A DNA stretch of 28,559 bases, taken from IMG/VR virus record IMGVR_UViG_3300035698_021785, positions 1-28,559 of that record. The stretch is one strand, 5' to 3'. A model generated the notes under the pieces. It had not been told where the DNA came from. It was given only the letters and a program-made list of their open reading frames with translations, and searched no databases. Below are positions 14,911 through 22,288 of the stretch, piece after piece. The DNA is from a virus. The position numbers and the translations under genes were made by a program. The stretch's first letter is position 1. Every line of letters begins with the position of its first letter.

Positions 14911-15848
14911 TATATAAATTTTGTTTGAAATTCAAATTCTTTGTCCTTTTTTACGTCGTTTATCCAATCCTGCAATCCTAAAAAGTATCGGGCGTTTAAG
15001 TCATTTCTAACCTGCCCAATTTGCAAATCCTCAAAGCTAATTCCATCCCGTGCTAGGTCTTCTAGCACAGCCTTTGGCGTATCTAATTTTTTGCTTTTTT
15101 CACTTACTCGATATAGGATCGATTTTTTGGAAAAGTCCGGATTTGAGAAGCCTCCCACTGGGTAAATTATTTTACCATAATCCGCAAGCTTCCTCCAACT
15201 AGAAGCGTCACAACTCGTCCACGGAAACTTCAGCAGCATTTTCTTATCAAATACGGCGAAGCCATGTGTGTCTACTTTGATTCCGTGCTTATACATGTAT
15301 TCGTAAACGGAGTTAATCCATACCATTTTCAAGCCACTCGAGACATCGTTGGCAGGTGAGATGCCAATGTAATCACAATGCTCAACCATTTTGTCAAGCC
15401 ACTTCCAACTCTCCCCTTGATGGAATACGTGGATAGGATTAATACCGTTGGCGATTAAGGTTTTCATATTCTTAAAACCGGCCTTCGCTGCGGCATTAAT
15501 TACTTCCTTTCCTTCCGTGTTCCATATCTTTCCCAGTTGTGCAGTTTGCCCAACTTTTCCGGGAATTACATCCAAATTGACGACACGTACTACCTTACCG
15601 ACTTTTTCGGCTGCTGCTACTGCTACATGCGAATATTCAATATAGGCGTCTATATCAATTACCTCATTCCTGTTCCACGCTGAAAAAGCACCGGAGTCGA
15701 GGAGTATGTTCCCCGGATCTCCGATAGTCATATCAAGCCATTTGTAGAACTCGTTTGGATACGCATATGAAACCAACCTATTAAGGAGTTTTACCGTCAA
15801 TGTCTTCTTATTGACGTTTCCTGCAAAGTATAGTTTCAGCGGCTTCAT
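14910..15848 (-). CDS. dpdA: DpdA-like 7-deazaguanine DNA transglycosylase
   Basis: DpdA proteins are relatives of tRNA-guanine transglycosylase that exchange guanine in DNA for a 7-deazaguanine base. NILLDSGAFSAW at 48-58 contains D51, in the place of the TGT DSGG motif, and SCDASSWRKL at 212-221 contains D214 as candidate nucleophile. A TIM-barrel pattern runs between (VVNLDVIPG, YIGISPAND, VDTHGFAVF). The length of 312 aa is close to phage DpdA variants. It is the last gene of the deazaguanine block and overlaps queF as ATGA, so enzyme and substrate supply are coupled. I do not see the full TGT zinc motif, as is usual in short phage forms. Naming is by motif and context. Confidence 0.78.
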   Translation of the reverse strand: MKPLKLYFAGNVNKKTLTVKLLNRLVSYAYPNEFYKWLDMTIGDPGNILLDSGAFSAWNRNEVIDIDAYIEYSHVAVAAAEKVGKVVRVVNLDVIPGKVGQTAQLGKIWNTEGKEVINAAAKAGFKNMKTLIANGINPIHVFHQGESWKWLDKMVEHCDYIGISPANDVSSGLKMVWINSVYEYMYKHGIKVDTHGFAVFDKKMLLKFPWTSCDASSWRKLADYGKIIYPVGGFSNPDFSKKSILYRVSEKSKKLDTPKAVLEDLARDGISFEDLQIGQVRNDLNARYFLGLQDWINDVKKDKEFEFQTKFI

Positions 15849-16267
15849 ACTGCTTTGGTATGCTCTACAACTACTATATTCTTCACACCACCTCGGGCAT
15901 TAAAATCACCCCTTACTTCCATCCACTTAGGATCACACACAGCTACCAAATCCTGTAGCACAGTATTCACAATGGTTTCCATAAAAGTACCTTCTTGCCG
16001 CCATGCGAAATAGTACAGCTTCAAAGATTTCGTCTCAATGCACTTTTCAGAAGGAATGTAATTCACTGCAATAGTAGCGAAATCAGGCTGTCCTGTTTTA
16101 GGGCATAGGCTTGTGAATTCCTCAAATTCAAATGTCACCGTATAGTCCTTGTTAGGGAACTGATTAGGGAAGGTTTCGAGGATTTCTTGACGGGGTCCGT
16201 CGTACTCATAATGAGTGGTATTAGATCCCAATTTTGTCAAATCACTGGTATTGTCTCTCTTTTCCAT
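15845..16267 (-). CDS. queF: QueF, NADPH-dependent preQ0 reductase
   Basis: QueF reduces the nitrile of preQ0 to the amine of preQ1. The active-site Cys lies in FTSLCPKTGQPDF (C55, D62), and the NADPH/substrate motif is ETKSLK at 78-83, both hallmarks of the short YkvM type. The length of 140 aa matches unimodular QueF. Its presence means the pathway should not stop at preQ0. The start at 16267 follows the cysteine-cluster gene by 2 bases, with no Shine-Dalgarno in the AT-rich leader, and the stop overlaps the DpdA-like start. Confidence 0.92.
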   Translation of the reverse strand: MEKRDNTSDLTKLGSNTTHYEYDGPRQEILETFPNQFPNKDYTVTFEFEEFTSLCPKTGQPDFATIAVNYIPSEKCIETKSLKLYYFAWRQEGTFMETIVNTVLQDLVAVCDPKWMEVRGDFNARGGVKNIVVVEHTKAV

Positions 16268-16269
16268 TG

Positions 16270-16920
16270 TTATAGAATTATAGATTTAAAATTTAGATTT
16301 CCGTTATTAATCTTATCGCGCTCAACGTCGATCCATTGTAGGATGTCGCTGCACTTATTATCTAGTCCAAAATGCTCGCACCATTCTTGCAGACGTTTCA
16401 TTTTGCGAACTACTTCATTAATGGAGTGGTCGGTAACTCCGGTCATTTCACATAGAGCTCCGCGCTCACCATCTATTCTTTTCATGTTCCACCCACGTCC
16501 AAATAACTTCTGGGTGAGCATGGTATAGTCTTCGTAATGCAGTGGGCGGATCAACTCATAATCACACGTGAATGGCTGCTTTCCGTGTATATTACAACGT
16601 CCGTTTTCTAAGTTAAGATTACCACATTTGCTACTGGAATTTGTAAGCTGTGCGTCAGTATATACAATGACGTTAACACCGTTAAAAACCACCGTTCGTT
16701 TCCTTACCGAGTACGGTTTCGATTCACTGGGTAAATAGTCTAGTGAAAATTTAGGGCAGCAACCCCCGCAGTTAATTGGGCAGGTAAAATCACGCAGCAG
16801 TAACCTAGAAATTCTTAGTTCAAGTGGCTTGTAGACTTTCCCCTTGTAGTCAAATTCTTGTGCTGTTACTGCTGTGAAATATGCTTCCACTACTTTGTCA
16901 ATGGAGTCCTTATACGCCAT
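16270..16920 (-). CDS. YkgJ-like cysteine-cluster protein
   Basis: Residues 47-55 form CPINCGGCC, the C-x3-C-x2-CC cluster of the YkgJ/UPF0153 zinc- or iron-binding family. C99, C109 and C119 follow (with KQPFTCDYELIRP), consistent with the second half of that metal site. The biochemical function of the family is not established. At 216 aa it is longer than typical YkgJ proteins, with an extra helical C-terminus. The start at 16920 overlaps the folE stop as TGATG; a GTG one codon earlier is also possible. Lying between folE and queF in a block otherwise devoted to deazaguanine synthesis, it is a candidate extra step or chaperone in that pathway. Confidence 0.7.
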   Translation of the reverse strand: MAYKDSIDKVVEAYFTAVTAQEFDYKGKVYKPLELRISRLLLRDFTCPINCGGCCPKFSLDYLPSESKPYSVRKRTVVFNGVNVIVYTDAQLTNSSSKCGNLNLENGRCNIHGKQPFTCDYELIRPLHYEDYTMLTQKLFGRGWNMKRIDGERGALCEMTGVTDHSINEVVRKMKRLQEWCEHFGLDNKCSDILQWIDVERDKINNGNLNFKSIIL

Positions 16921-17780
16921 CACCTAAGACTAAATTGTAAGAATTCTTGTTTCACATCAGCATCCTTAAACACACCTCTCAAACTAGATGTCGTCATTAC
17001 TGAATTTTGTTTTTGTACACCTCTCATTCGCATGCACATATGGCTCGCCTCGATAATACAACCAGCCCCTTTCGGTTTTAACGTATCCATCAAAGCCTCA
17101 GTGACTTGATCCCCAATTCGCTCCTGTATTTGCAGTCTACGAGCAAATATGTCTACCAGTCTAGCTAGTTTGGAAATACCAATTACCTGCCCTTCATCGT
17201 TAGGAATGTAGGCAACATGTGCCTTACCAAAAAATGGTAACATGTGATGTTCACATGTGGAATACATTTCAATGTTTTGCAGCCCGATCATCTGATCGTT
17301 CTTCTCCGTAAAGACAGTCATCACGTCCTCCGGTTTTTGAGAATAGCCCGCATATAATTCCTTCCACGACTTCACAACTCTGTTCGGTGTTTGCAGCAGG
17401 CCCTCTCGTGTAGTATCTTCACCTAAGTACTGCAATACGCGTGTGACATTATCTTGCACGGAAATTCCTCCTTTATTAGGATGGTCCGTCTCCCACGGAA
17501 GCTCAATCCAAGGTGCGGAATCCGTTTTCTCGAACAGTGCGATAAACCGGGTATCACCCGACTTCGTGTATTCACTATACTTAGCCTCCGTCGCTCCCGA
17601 ATCCTTTATGTCATCCAATATCACATTGGCGAGCGCAGGGTCAAACACTTGCGTGGCCTGTCTAAGTAGTCCGGCTAGAATTGTACCTCCTGTAGGCACC
17701 CCGTACACTGTGACACCGCGTTGGTCAATGGGTACTAATAATGATAGAATTTGGGACCATGGTATTACTGTTTTATTCAT
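16920..17780 (-). CDS. folE: Phosphoribosyltransferase-GTP cyclohydrolase I fusion
   Basis: The C-terminal part (about 106-286) is FolE, which opens GTP to dihydroneopterin triphosphate, the first step of 7-deazaguanine synthesis. Zinc ligands are C176 and H179 (STCEHH) and C249 (HMCMRMRGV), with the expected [11 protein letters not shown] segment between. The N-terminal 97 residues form a short type I phosphoribosyltransferase-like domain: [14 protein letters not shown] (26-39), the PRPP-binding motif [12 protein letters not shown] (53-64) and an ending ELPWE (93-97) recalling purine phosphoribosyltransferases. I start at the ATG at 17780; earlier in-frame codons would cross the terminator and queC. 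The leader has no Shine-Dalgarno sequence. Confidence 0.88.
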   Translation of the reverse strand: MNKTVIPWSQILSLLVPIDQRGVTVYGVPTGGTILAGLLRQATQVFDPALANVILDDIKDSGATEAKYSEYTKSGDTRFIALFEKTDSAPWIELPWETDHPNKGGISVQDNVTRVLQYLGEDTTREGLLQTPNRVVKSWKELYAGYSQKPEDVMTVFTEKNDQMIGLQNIEMYSTCEHHMLPFFGKAHVAYIPNDEGQVIGISKLARLVDIFARRLQIQERIGDQVTEALMDTLKPKGAGCIIEASHMCMRMRGVQKQNSVMTTSSLRGVFKDADVKQEFLQFSLR

Positions 17781-17792
17781 GTTCTTAGGATT

Positions 17793-17821
17793 AAAAAAAG
17801 CACCCAATAATCGGTGCTTTT
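17793..17821 (-). terminator. Intrinsic terminator between queC and folE
   Basis: AAAAGCACC (17796-17804) and GGTGCTTTT (17813-17821) form a perfect 9-bp stem with an 8-base loop. On the minus strand the GC core is followed by seven T residues. The plus strand also gives a short T run, so it could work both ways. It sits 16 bases before the folE start and after the queC stop. Confidence 0.85.
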
Positions 17822-17832
17822 GTGTTTGTGCA

Positions 17833-18531
17833 TTATTTATATTCGTACGAAATTGGATCAACAATCCCGAGGGCGGTAAAAGCCTCCAATCTCTCTGTAC
17901 AGCTACCACACCGTCCGCAGCTTTTTTCTTGTGCTTTGTAACAGGTGCGAGTCATTTGGTAAGGAACATCCACTCCTTTCAGTGCGAACCCTATTCGTAA
18001 AATGCTTTCTTTGTCATCAGTAATAAAGGGTGATTCCAACCCTACTTTCTCATCAGTTGCTAGACGCATCATATTCGCAAATGCTAACACGTACTCCACA
18101 CGACAATCGGGATAGATGTGATGGTCACCTGCATGCACACCAAGTGCAACTGCATCCGCACCAATCGACTCTGCCAGCCCCATCATTAGACTCGCAAAAA
18201 TTGAATTGCGGCCCGGAACAACTGTTTTCGACATTGACTCATCTTCATAATGACCTTCGGGAATGTCCTCGCCCGTAACCATTAGCGCAGATTTGAAATT
18301 CTGCATAATAGGAGTGAGATCAAACTGGTGATGGGTAACATCGAAATCGCCATTCTGATAGTATTTTACAATCTGTTCCGCTGCTGCATTTTCATATGGA
18401 TTATGTTTGGATCCATATGTGAACGAGCATGCATGTACTACACAGCCCTTGGCTAGGTAGTAAGCCAATAGGGTTGTCGAGTCCATTCCACCCGACAACC
18501 CTAAGACTACTGTTTTCTTAGGAATTTTCAT
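17833..18531 (-). CDS. queC: QueC, preQ0 synthase
   Basis: QueC uses ATP and ammonia to convert 7-carboxy-7-deazaguanine to preQ0. The PP-loop SGGMDS is at 13-18. The zinc site is C197, C205, C208 and C211 (SCGRCGSC). The [22 protein letters not shown] and TDDKESI segments are typical of the family. The length of 232 aa is normal, with no extra amidotransferase domain. The start at 18531 overlaps the stop of the acidic protein gene as ATGA. A terminator lies directly after it, so expression of folE and later genes depends on read-through or another promoter. Confidence 0.95.
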   Translation of the reverse strand: MKIPKKTVVLGLSGGMDSTTLLAYYLAKGCVVHACSFTYGSKHNPYENAAAEQIVKYYQNGDFDVTHHQFDLTPIMQNFKSALMVTGEDIPEGHYEDESMSKTVVPGRNSIFASLMMGLAESIGADAVALGVHAGDHHIYPDCRVEYVLAFANMMRLATDEKVGLESPFITDDKESILRIGFALKGVDVPYQMTRTCYKAQEKSCGRCGSCTERLEAFTALGIVDPISYEYK

Positions 18532-19448
18532 TTCCCAAATTGCAATTTGCCCTTTTTGTTTACTACTACCAACTTTTTCATTTTGCAGTACTTTTCGTTC
18601 TTTTGATCAGAAAGGAAAGTACGTACTGAACTGATGGACATTTGTGGCCATTCCGCTTCGCCAAGTGCTACCAATTCCTTGATGTCATGTGCGCCTGTTT
18701 TAATAAACGGCGTGAAGAAATCAATTTTGTCTTGCAGTGACACTTTGGTACTAGGCGCCTTCTTGGCCTTTTTCTTGTCCGTGGCCTTGTCCTCTTTCTT
18801 TTTCTTAGTAGCTGCTTTCGGCCAAGAAATACTACCATCAAGTAGACCCAATAAGTACGTGCGCAAACCTTTGGAAGTTTCGTGGCTCCCTAGTAGATCA
18901 AGCACTGGCTCAAAGAATGCTTCTGCTGCTGCTATTTTCTTCAAAGCCGATACCGACTTGGCTTTGTTTAGTGCTGCAATCAACTCTTCCCCGTCCTCTT
19001 CGTCCTCTTCGTCCTCTTCGTCCTCTTCGTCCTCTTCGTCCTCTTCGTCCTCTTCGTCCTCTTCCGGCTCAGGCTTGGCTTTCTTTGCAGCAGCTTTTTT
19101 CTTAGGTGCCGGCTCGTCCTCTTCGTCCTCGTCCTCGTCCTCTTCGTCCTCTTCGTCCTCTTCGATGTCGTCTTCTTCGATTTCTTCTGCGTCCTCGATG
19201 TCTTCGTCTTCGTCTTCCTCTCGCAAGCCCATCCAAATCAACACTTCCATAGTTTCGTCGGATAACTCATCCTCAGGTACCAATGACTTGTGTGCTTCGG
19301 CAATTAGCTTTTTCAAAGCTGCTTCCTTTTTACCTTTCGCCTTGGCGACTAAAGAAGGTTCGAAATCACAAATTTCTTGTAATTCTGTGCAGACTTTCAA
19401 TAAAGCTTTTGCCTTTGCTGCGGGGTTCATTTTCTCGATTGTACTCAT
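18528..19448 (-). CDS. Acidic-repeat protein of unknown function in the deazaguanine block
   Basis: This 306-residue protein has a helical N-terminal part (about 1-75), a region of Asp/Glu runs broken by a Lys/Ala-rich block (about 76-152), a helical middle, a lysine-rich linker, and a C-terminal domain (about 235-306) where SISSVRTFLSDQKN and [12 protein letters not shown] resemble a small winged-helix fold. The acidic part is encoded by 9-bp tandem repeats. The layout recalls the gp32-like protein at 8307-9467, but the folded parts are not similar. The AT-rich leader before 19448 has no Shine-Dalgarno. I do not recognise the family; a DNA-mimic, recruiting or DNA-binding role is possible. 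Confidence 0.75.
   Translation of the reverse strand: MSTIEKMNPAAKAKALLKVCTELQEICDFEPSLVAKAKGKKEAALKKLIAEAHKSLVPEDELSDETMEVLIWMGLREEDEDEDIEDAEEIEEDDIEEDEEDEEDEDEDEEDEPAPKKKAAAKKAKPEPEEDEEDEEDEEDEEDEEDEEDEEDGEELIAALNKAKSVSALKKIAAAEAFFEPVLDLLGSHETSKGLRTYLLGLLDGSISWPKAATKKKKEDKATDKKKAKKAPSTKVSLQDKIDFFTPFIKTGAHDIKELVALGEAEWPQMSISSVRTFLSDQKNEKYCKMKKLVVVNKKGKLQFGK
18993..19064. repeat. 9-bp tandem repeat, eight perfect copies
   Basis: The plus-strand unit GTCCTCTTC is repeated eight times without change. The coding strand reads as Glu-Asp-Glu blocks in the acidic protein. A second, less regular cluster of the same motif lies at about 19112-19173. Perfect identity across eight copies suggests recent slippage expansion. 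Confidence 0.9.
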
Positions 19449-19479
19449 AACTAATTATTAAAATTTGATTAATTTAATT

Positions 19480-20205
19480 TTAAACACCTGTGGTTTGATT
19501 CCATATTTCAACTTGGAGTCGGGAGGTGTAATTGATCCCTTTCTCTATTGCTATTGCGGCGACCATTTGGTTGGTGGCCAATAATTGTTCAATACTTACA
19601 CAACCGGGCATCAGCCACAGTTGGGATAGGTGCATGAAATCACCAAAGTAGGCTTGTACTTCCCAGTAGTCATCCTCATGCGTAATTACAAACTTGAAAT
19701 TCGCGCTCGGATTTGTACCGAACCATCTAAGCACATTAGGAACAATTCGTTTCTTGGAAGGCATCCCCGAATTTGATAACTTGGGTGACACGTTCCATTG
19801 GTCTATTGTGTTGGCTAAGTACACACTAGGTTGGATGGTTCCGTTTGTCTCAATTTCAAGAAATGGCATGAATTTAAAGGTGTGTTCGAACCATTCCAAG
19901 TACACTTCAATTTCTTGCTGCTGCAAAAGGGGCTCACCTCCTGTTATAATTAAATGGGCGCCATTTGCAAGTCGGTTGACGAAGTCTACTGATAAGACGT
20001 TTTCGTTTAGGACTTTCGCCCCTTTTAACCAAACTTCTATCGTATCACAGCGCCACGTCGCTCCGTCGTGTAACTGTCCATCTTCTACCGTTCCCTTACC
20101 TCCACAAAGCAGGTTGCACGAGCGCAGTCGTAAAAACACAGAAGGCCGACCCGAGGTAGGCCCCTCTCCTTGTATGCTGTAAAAAGTTTCGCTGACGGCT
20201 AGCAT
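19480..20205 (-). CDS. queE: QueE, 7-carboxy-7-deazaguanine synthase
   Basis: QueE is a radical SAM enzyme that contracts the pterin ring to 7-carboxy-7-deazaguanine. FYSIQGEGPTSGRPSVFLRL at 8-27 is the family opening. The cluster cysteines are C30, C34 and C53, that is C-x3-C-x18-C in place of the common C-x3-C-x2-C, with an insert GGKGTVEDGQLHDGATWR between them before CDT. IITGGEP (SAM binding), EIETNG and WNVSPKLSNSG follow as expected. The length of 241 aa is normal. It starts 1 base after the queD stop, without a Shine-Dalgarno. Confidence 0.93.
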   Translation of the reverse strand: MLAVSETFYSIQGEGPTSGRPSVFLRLRSCNLLCGGKGTVEDGQLHDGATWRCDTIEVWLKGAKVLNENVLSVDFVNRLANGAHLIITGGEPLLQQQEIEVYLEWFEHTFKFMPFLEIETNGTIQPSVYLANTIDQWNVSPKLSNSGMPSKKRIVPNVLRWFGTNPSANFKFVITHEDDYWEVQAYFGDFMHLSQLWLMPGCVSIEQLLATNQMVAAIAIEKGINYTSRLQVEIWNQTTGV

Positions 20206-20206
20206 A

Positions 20207-20644
20207 TCAATATTCGATTTCAGCCCAACAGTTCAACGTCTCCTGCAAGCGCACTTTGGAAATATGATACGGGTGCTGAATATGTGGGCGGAGGCGCTGG
20301 ACACACCATCCTAGTAAGTTCTCAGCAGTCGGGGCAAAGTCTACAATGACAAGGCCTTTGCCGTCACCCATTGAGGATATCAAATCATCACAACGTGGAT
20401 CAGATTTCTGTACGATAAATTTGTGATCTAACGTATCACTCACCTTGTCTATCATCAACGCCTTAAGCGTACCAAAGTGCATTACCATTCCAGCTTCTGC
20501 GCCTTCTTGCTGAAGGGGGCCGCTTACTGAAACATCTAAGACATATTCATGTCCGTGCGGATTGTGACATTTGGAAACATCGTCCTTTAGCATGTGCCCA
20601 GTATGGAACACGATGCGACGTGTAATTGAGGGGGTTAATTGCAT
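20207..20644 (-). CDS. queD: QueD, 6-carboxytetrahydropterin synthase
   Basis: QueD converts dihydroneopterin triphosphate to 6-carboxytetrahydropterin. The zinc ligands are H17 (FHTGHML) and H30 and H32 (HNPHGHEY), with catalytic C26 just before them. LDHKF, PTAEN and RLQETLNCWAE complete the family pattern. The length of 145 aa is slightly above bacterial QueD. It is the first gene after the promoter at 20698-20727 and has two 19-bp repeats in its leader. No Shine-Dalgarno is present before the ATG at 20644. Confidence 0.94.
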   Translation of the reverse strand: MQLTPSITRRIVFHTGHMLKDDVSKCHNPHGHEYVLDVSVSGPLQQEGAEAGMVMHFGTLKALMIDKVSDTLDHKFIVQKSDPRCDDLISSMGDGKGLVIVDFAPTAENLLGWCVQRLRPHIQHPYHISKVRLQETLNCWAEIEY

Positions 20645-20645
20645 A

Positions 20646-20694
20646 ATGGTTTGGTATCTTAATTATGGTTTGGTATCTTAATTATGGTTTGTAT
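20646..20694. repeat. Two 19-bp direct repeats plus a partial copy in the queD leader
   Basis: ATGGTTTGGTATCTTAATT occurs at 20646-20664 and again at 20665-20683, followed by a partial copy ATGGTTTG at 20684-20691. The repeats fill the space between the predicted start of transcription and the queD ATG, where a repressor or a translational regulator would act. Confidence 0.9.
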
Positions 20695-20697
20695 AGT

Positions 20698-20727
20698 ATT
20701 ATACGACTACGGTAATAGTTTAGTCAA
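20698..20727 (-). promoter_or_regulatory. Strong sigma70-like promoter for the deazaguanine block
   Basis: On the minus strand TTGACT (20727-20722) is followed after 18 bases by a perfect TATAAT (20703-20698). It lies just after the helicase stop and drives queD onward. The hexamer matches and the spacing are the same as at 3497-3526. Confidence 0.8.
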
Positions 20728-20734
20728 GTTTTTT

Positions 20735-22288
20735 TTAGAAACTCTGGTATGCGGGTTTCCCTCGCTTTAGGTTTTGCAGTACAGTGACTTGATTATTAAT
20801 AGAAAACTCGTCCTCCCGTACAACTAATTGATTGATCCTCATAATACCTAGCTCCTTCTCTCTGCCCTTTGCGTCTTGGTTTAAACCATACATCGCAGTG
20901 ACATGGGCATACTTTCTTTTGTCTTCGGAAAAGTTGCTTAGAGACAAAGTATCGACCTTGTACGCACTGGCGTCTGCCTGTGTTGCTGTGACTACTAGCG
21001 CATGACGTTTTTCACTCATTGATCTGAGGAGCATCCATTTCATATTTTCTTGATGCCGGAATTCCACTTGCGATTCGGCTGCTAAAATATCAGCATAGTC
21101 AACCAAAATCACATCCGGTACGAATCCATCCTCCCGTTCCCACTGTGCTAAAATAGCATCCATGTCCGATACCTTCAATGTCTTCGTGGCGTGTGTGCTA
21201 AGCCTAAACCTTCGCCGCTTATTCTCGAACAGTTTGTTGATTGCTTGTGTTGCTTCGGGTGCTGTTAACGGCGACCCTACATCCACTTCCTTGTAACTAA
21301 CCGCGCCCCATTTATGGTGCCAGTACTGTGTACAGTTGTAGCATGCGGAATAATCCGGATTCGCTTCTAGTCGTTCTAGTATATCCTTTTTCGTGATATG
21401 CTTTCTAACCGTCTCTTCATCGAGGGATTCAAATATTCCAAAAGTGGATTCGCGTTCCCGTTTGTCACATGTGTCAAGTTGGTTCCAAATGCAGTCCCGT
21501 ACCGGCTCCATCATCTTGCCCGAATACTTTTCCTTATCCGATTTGCCTGTCAAACGAATACCAATTCTCTTTAACTGCTGCTCTTGCGTCATATCACCTG
21601 CTTGGAAGAATGCGACGTTTGATTTTTGGTCTGCTGCACGGATTGCAATGTCTAACAGCATCCAAGTCTTACCACGTTTCTCAGGAGCAAGCAGGGCAAC
21701 AAATGCCCCTCGCACGAGTTGTGAATTCCAAAACTCACCTAGCTGCCTCGGGTATTCGACTAAGGATTGTGATGTAACTGCGAAAGCTTTTACCATTGCC
21801 TCTTCGACGTCTGCACTATCACTCAAATCCAAATCCGTTACCTTACTCGACAGCGGGGAATTAAAATTCAGTGCAGTTGCTTTGGCGTCCTTAATTTTGC
21901 CTTCATCTACTTCCGCGTCTAGCTGCTCAATGAAATCCTTTAACGCACGTTCGTCAAAATAATCTAATGTCTGATCTAACAAATAATCAACATTGAATTT
22001 ATCCTTACGCTCAAACTCATCGCTCAAGCTGTGCAGCAATTCTTCAATCAATTCAAGTTGAACCCCTTTTAGTTTTTTGGTTCGCTCAATAAACAAATCT
22101 TCGATCGTTCGGTTGGGTGCTTGCTGATACTTGTCATAAAATTCAATACACCATCCCGCAACTATTTTCAATTCCTTACTTAGCAAGTACATAGAATTCC
22201 AGTACTTCCGAATCCTCGAAATATACTCCGTTGAAATTATCAGCCCCGTTACAATTCTTCGCTCAATAAATTGTGTATCCTTCTTCAT
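20735..22288 (-). CDS. DnaB-like replicative helicase with a cysteine-rich insertion
   Basis: Replicative helicases of this class unwind the fork as hexamers. Walker A APEKRGKT is at 201-208, Walker B DVILVDYAD at 392-400, and VVTATQAD near 432-439 occupies the DnaB sensor/H4 position. Residues 1-150 are helical and probably form the collar that meets the loader and primase. Between Walker A and B there is an insert with C266, C274, C316, C319 (ACYNC) and H324/H325, which may bind zinc and is not part of E. coli DnaB. The start at 22288 overlaps the loader stop as ATGA, with AGGAG 6 bases upstream. Confidence 0.87.
   Translation of the reverse strand: MKKDTQFIERRIVTGLIISTEYISRIRKYWNSMYLLSKELKIVAGWCIEFYDKYQQAPNRTIEDLFIERTKKLKGVQLELIEELLHSLSDEFERKDKFNVDYLLDQTLDYFDERALKDFIEQLDAEVDEGKIKDAKATALNFNSPLSSKVTDLDLSDSADVEEAMVKAFAVTSQSLVEYPRQLGEFWNSQLVRGAFVALLAPEKRGKTWMLLDIAIRAADQKSNVAFFQAGDMTQEQQLKRIGIRLTGKSDKEKYSGKMMEPVRDCIWNQLDTCDKRERESTFGIFESLDEETVRKHITKKDILERLEANPDYSACYNCTQYWHHKWGAVSYKEVDVGSPLTAPEATQAINKLFENKRRRFRLSTHATKTLKVSDMDAILAQWEREDGFVPDVILVDYADILAAESQVEFRHQENMKWMLLRSMSEKRHALVVTATQADASAYKVDTLSLSNFSEDKRKYAHVTAMYGLNQDAKGREKELGIMRINQLVVREDEFSINNQVTVLQNLKRGKPAYQSF

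Noticed and set aside
18993-19064. CRISPR-like array
   Set aside because: The repeats are contiguous 9-mers without spacers and encode an acidic protein segment.
18634-19461. Plus-strand open frame of 275 codons opposite the acidic-repeat gene
   Set aside because: It again arises from the complement of GAx repeats. It contains poly-Ser stretches and no recognisable domain, and all neighbours are on the minus strand.
20644-20700. preQ1 riboswitch in the queD leader
   Set aside because: The leader is A/T-rich direct repeats, without the G-C stem and A-rich tail pseudoknot of preQ1 aptamers.
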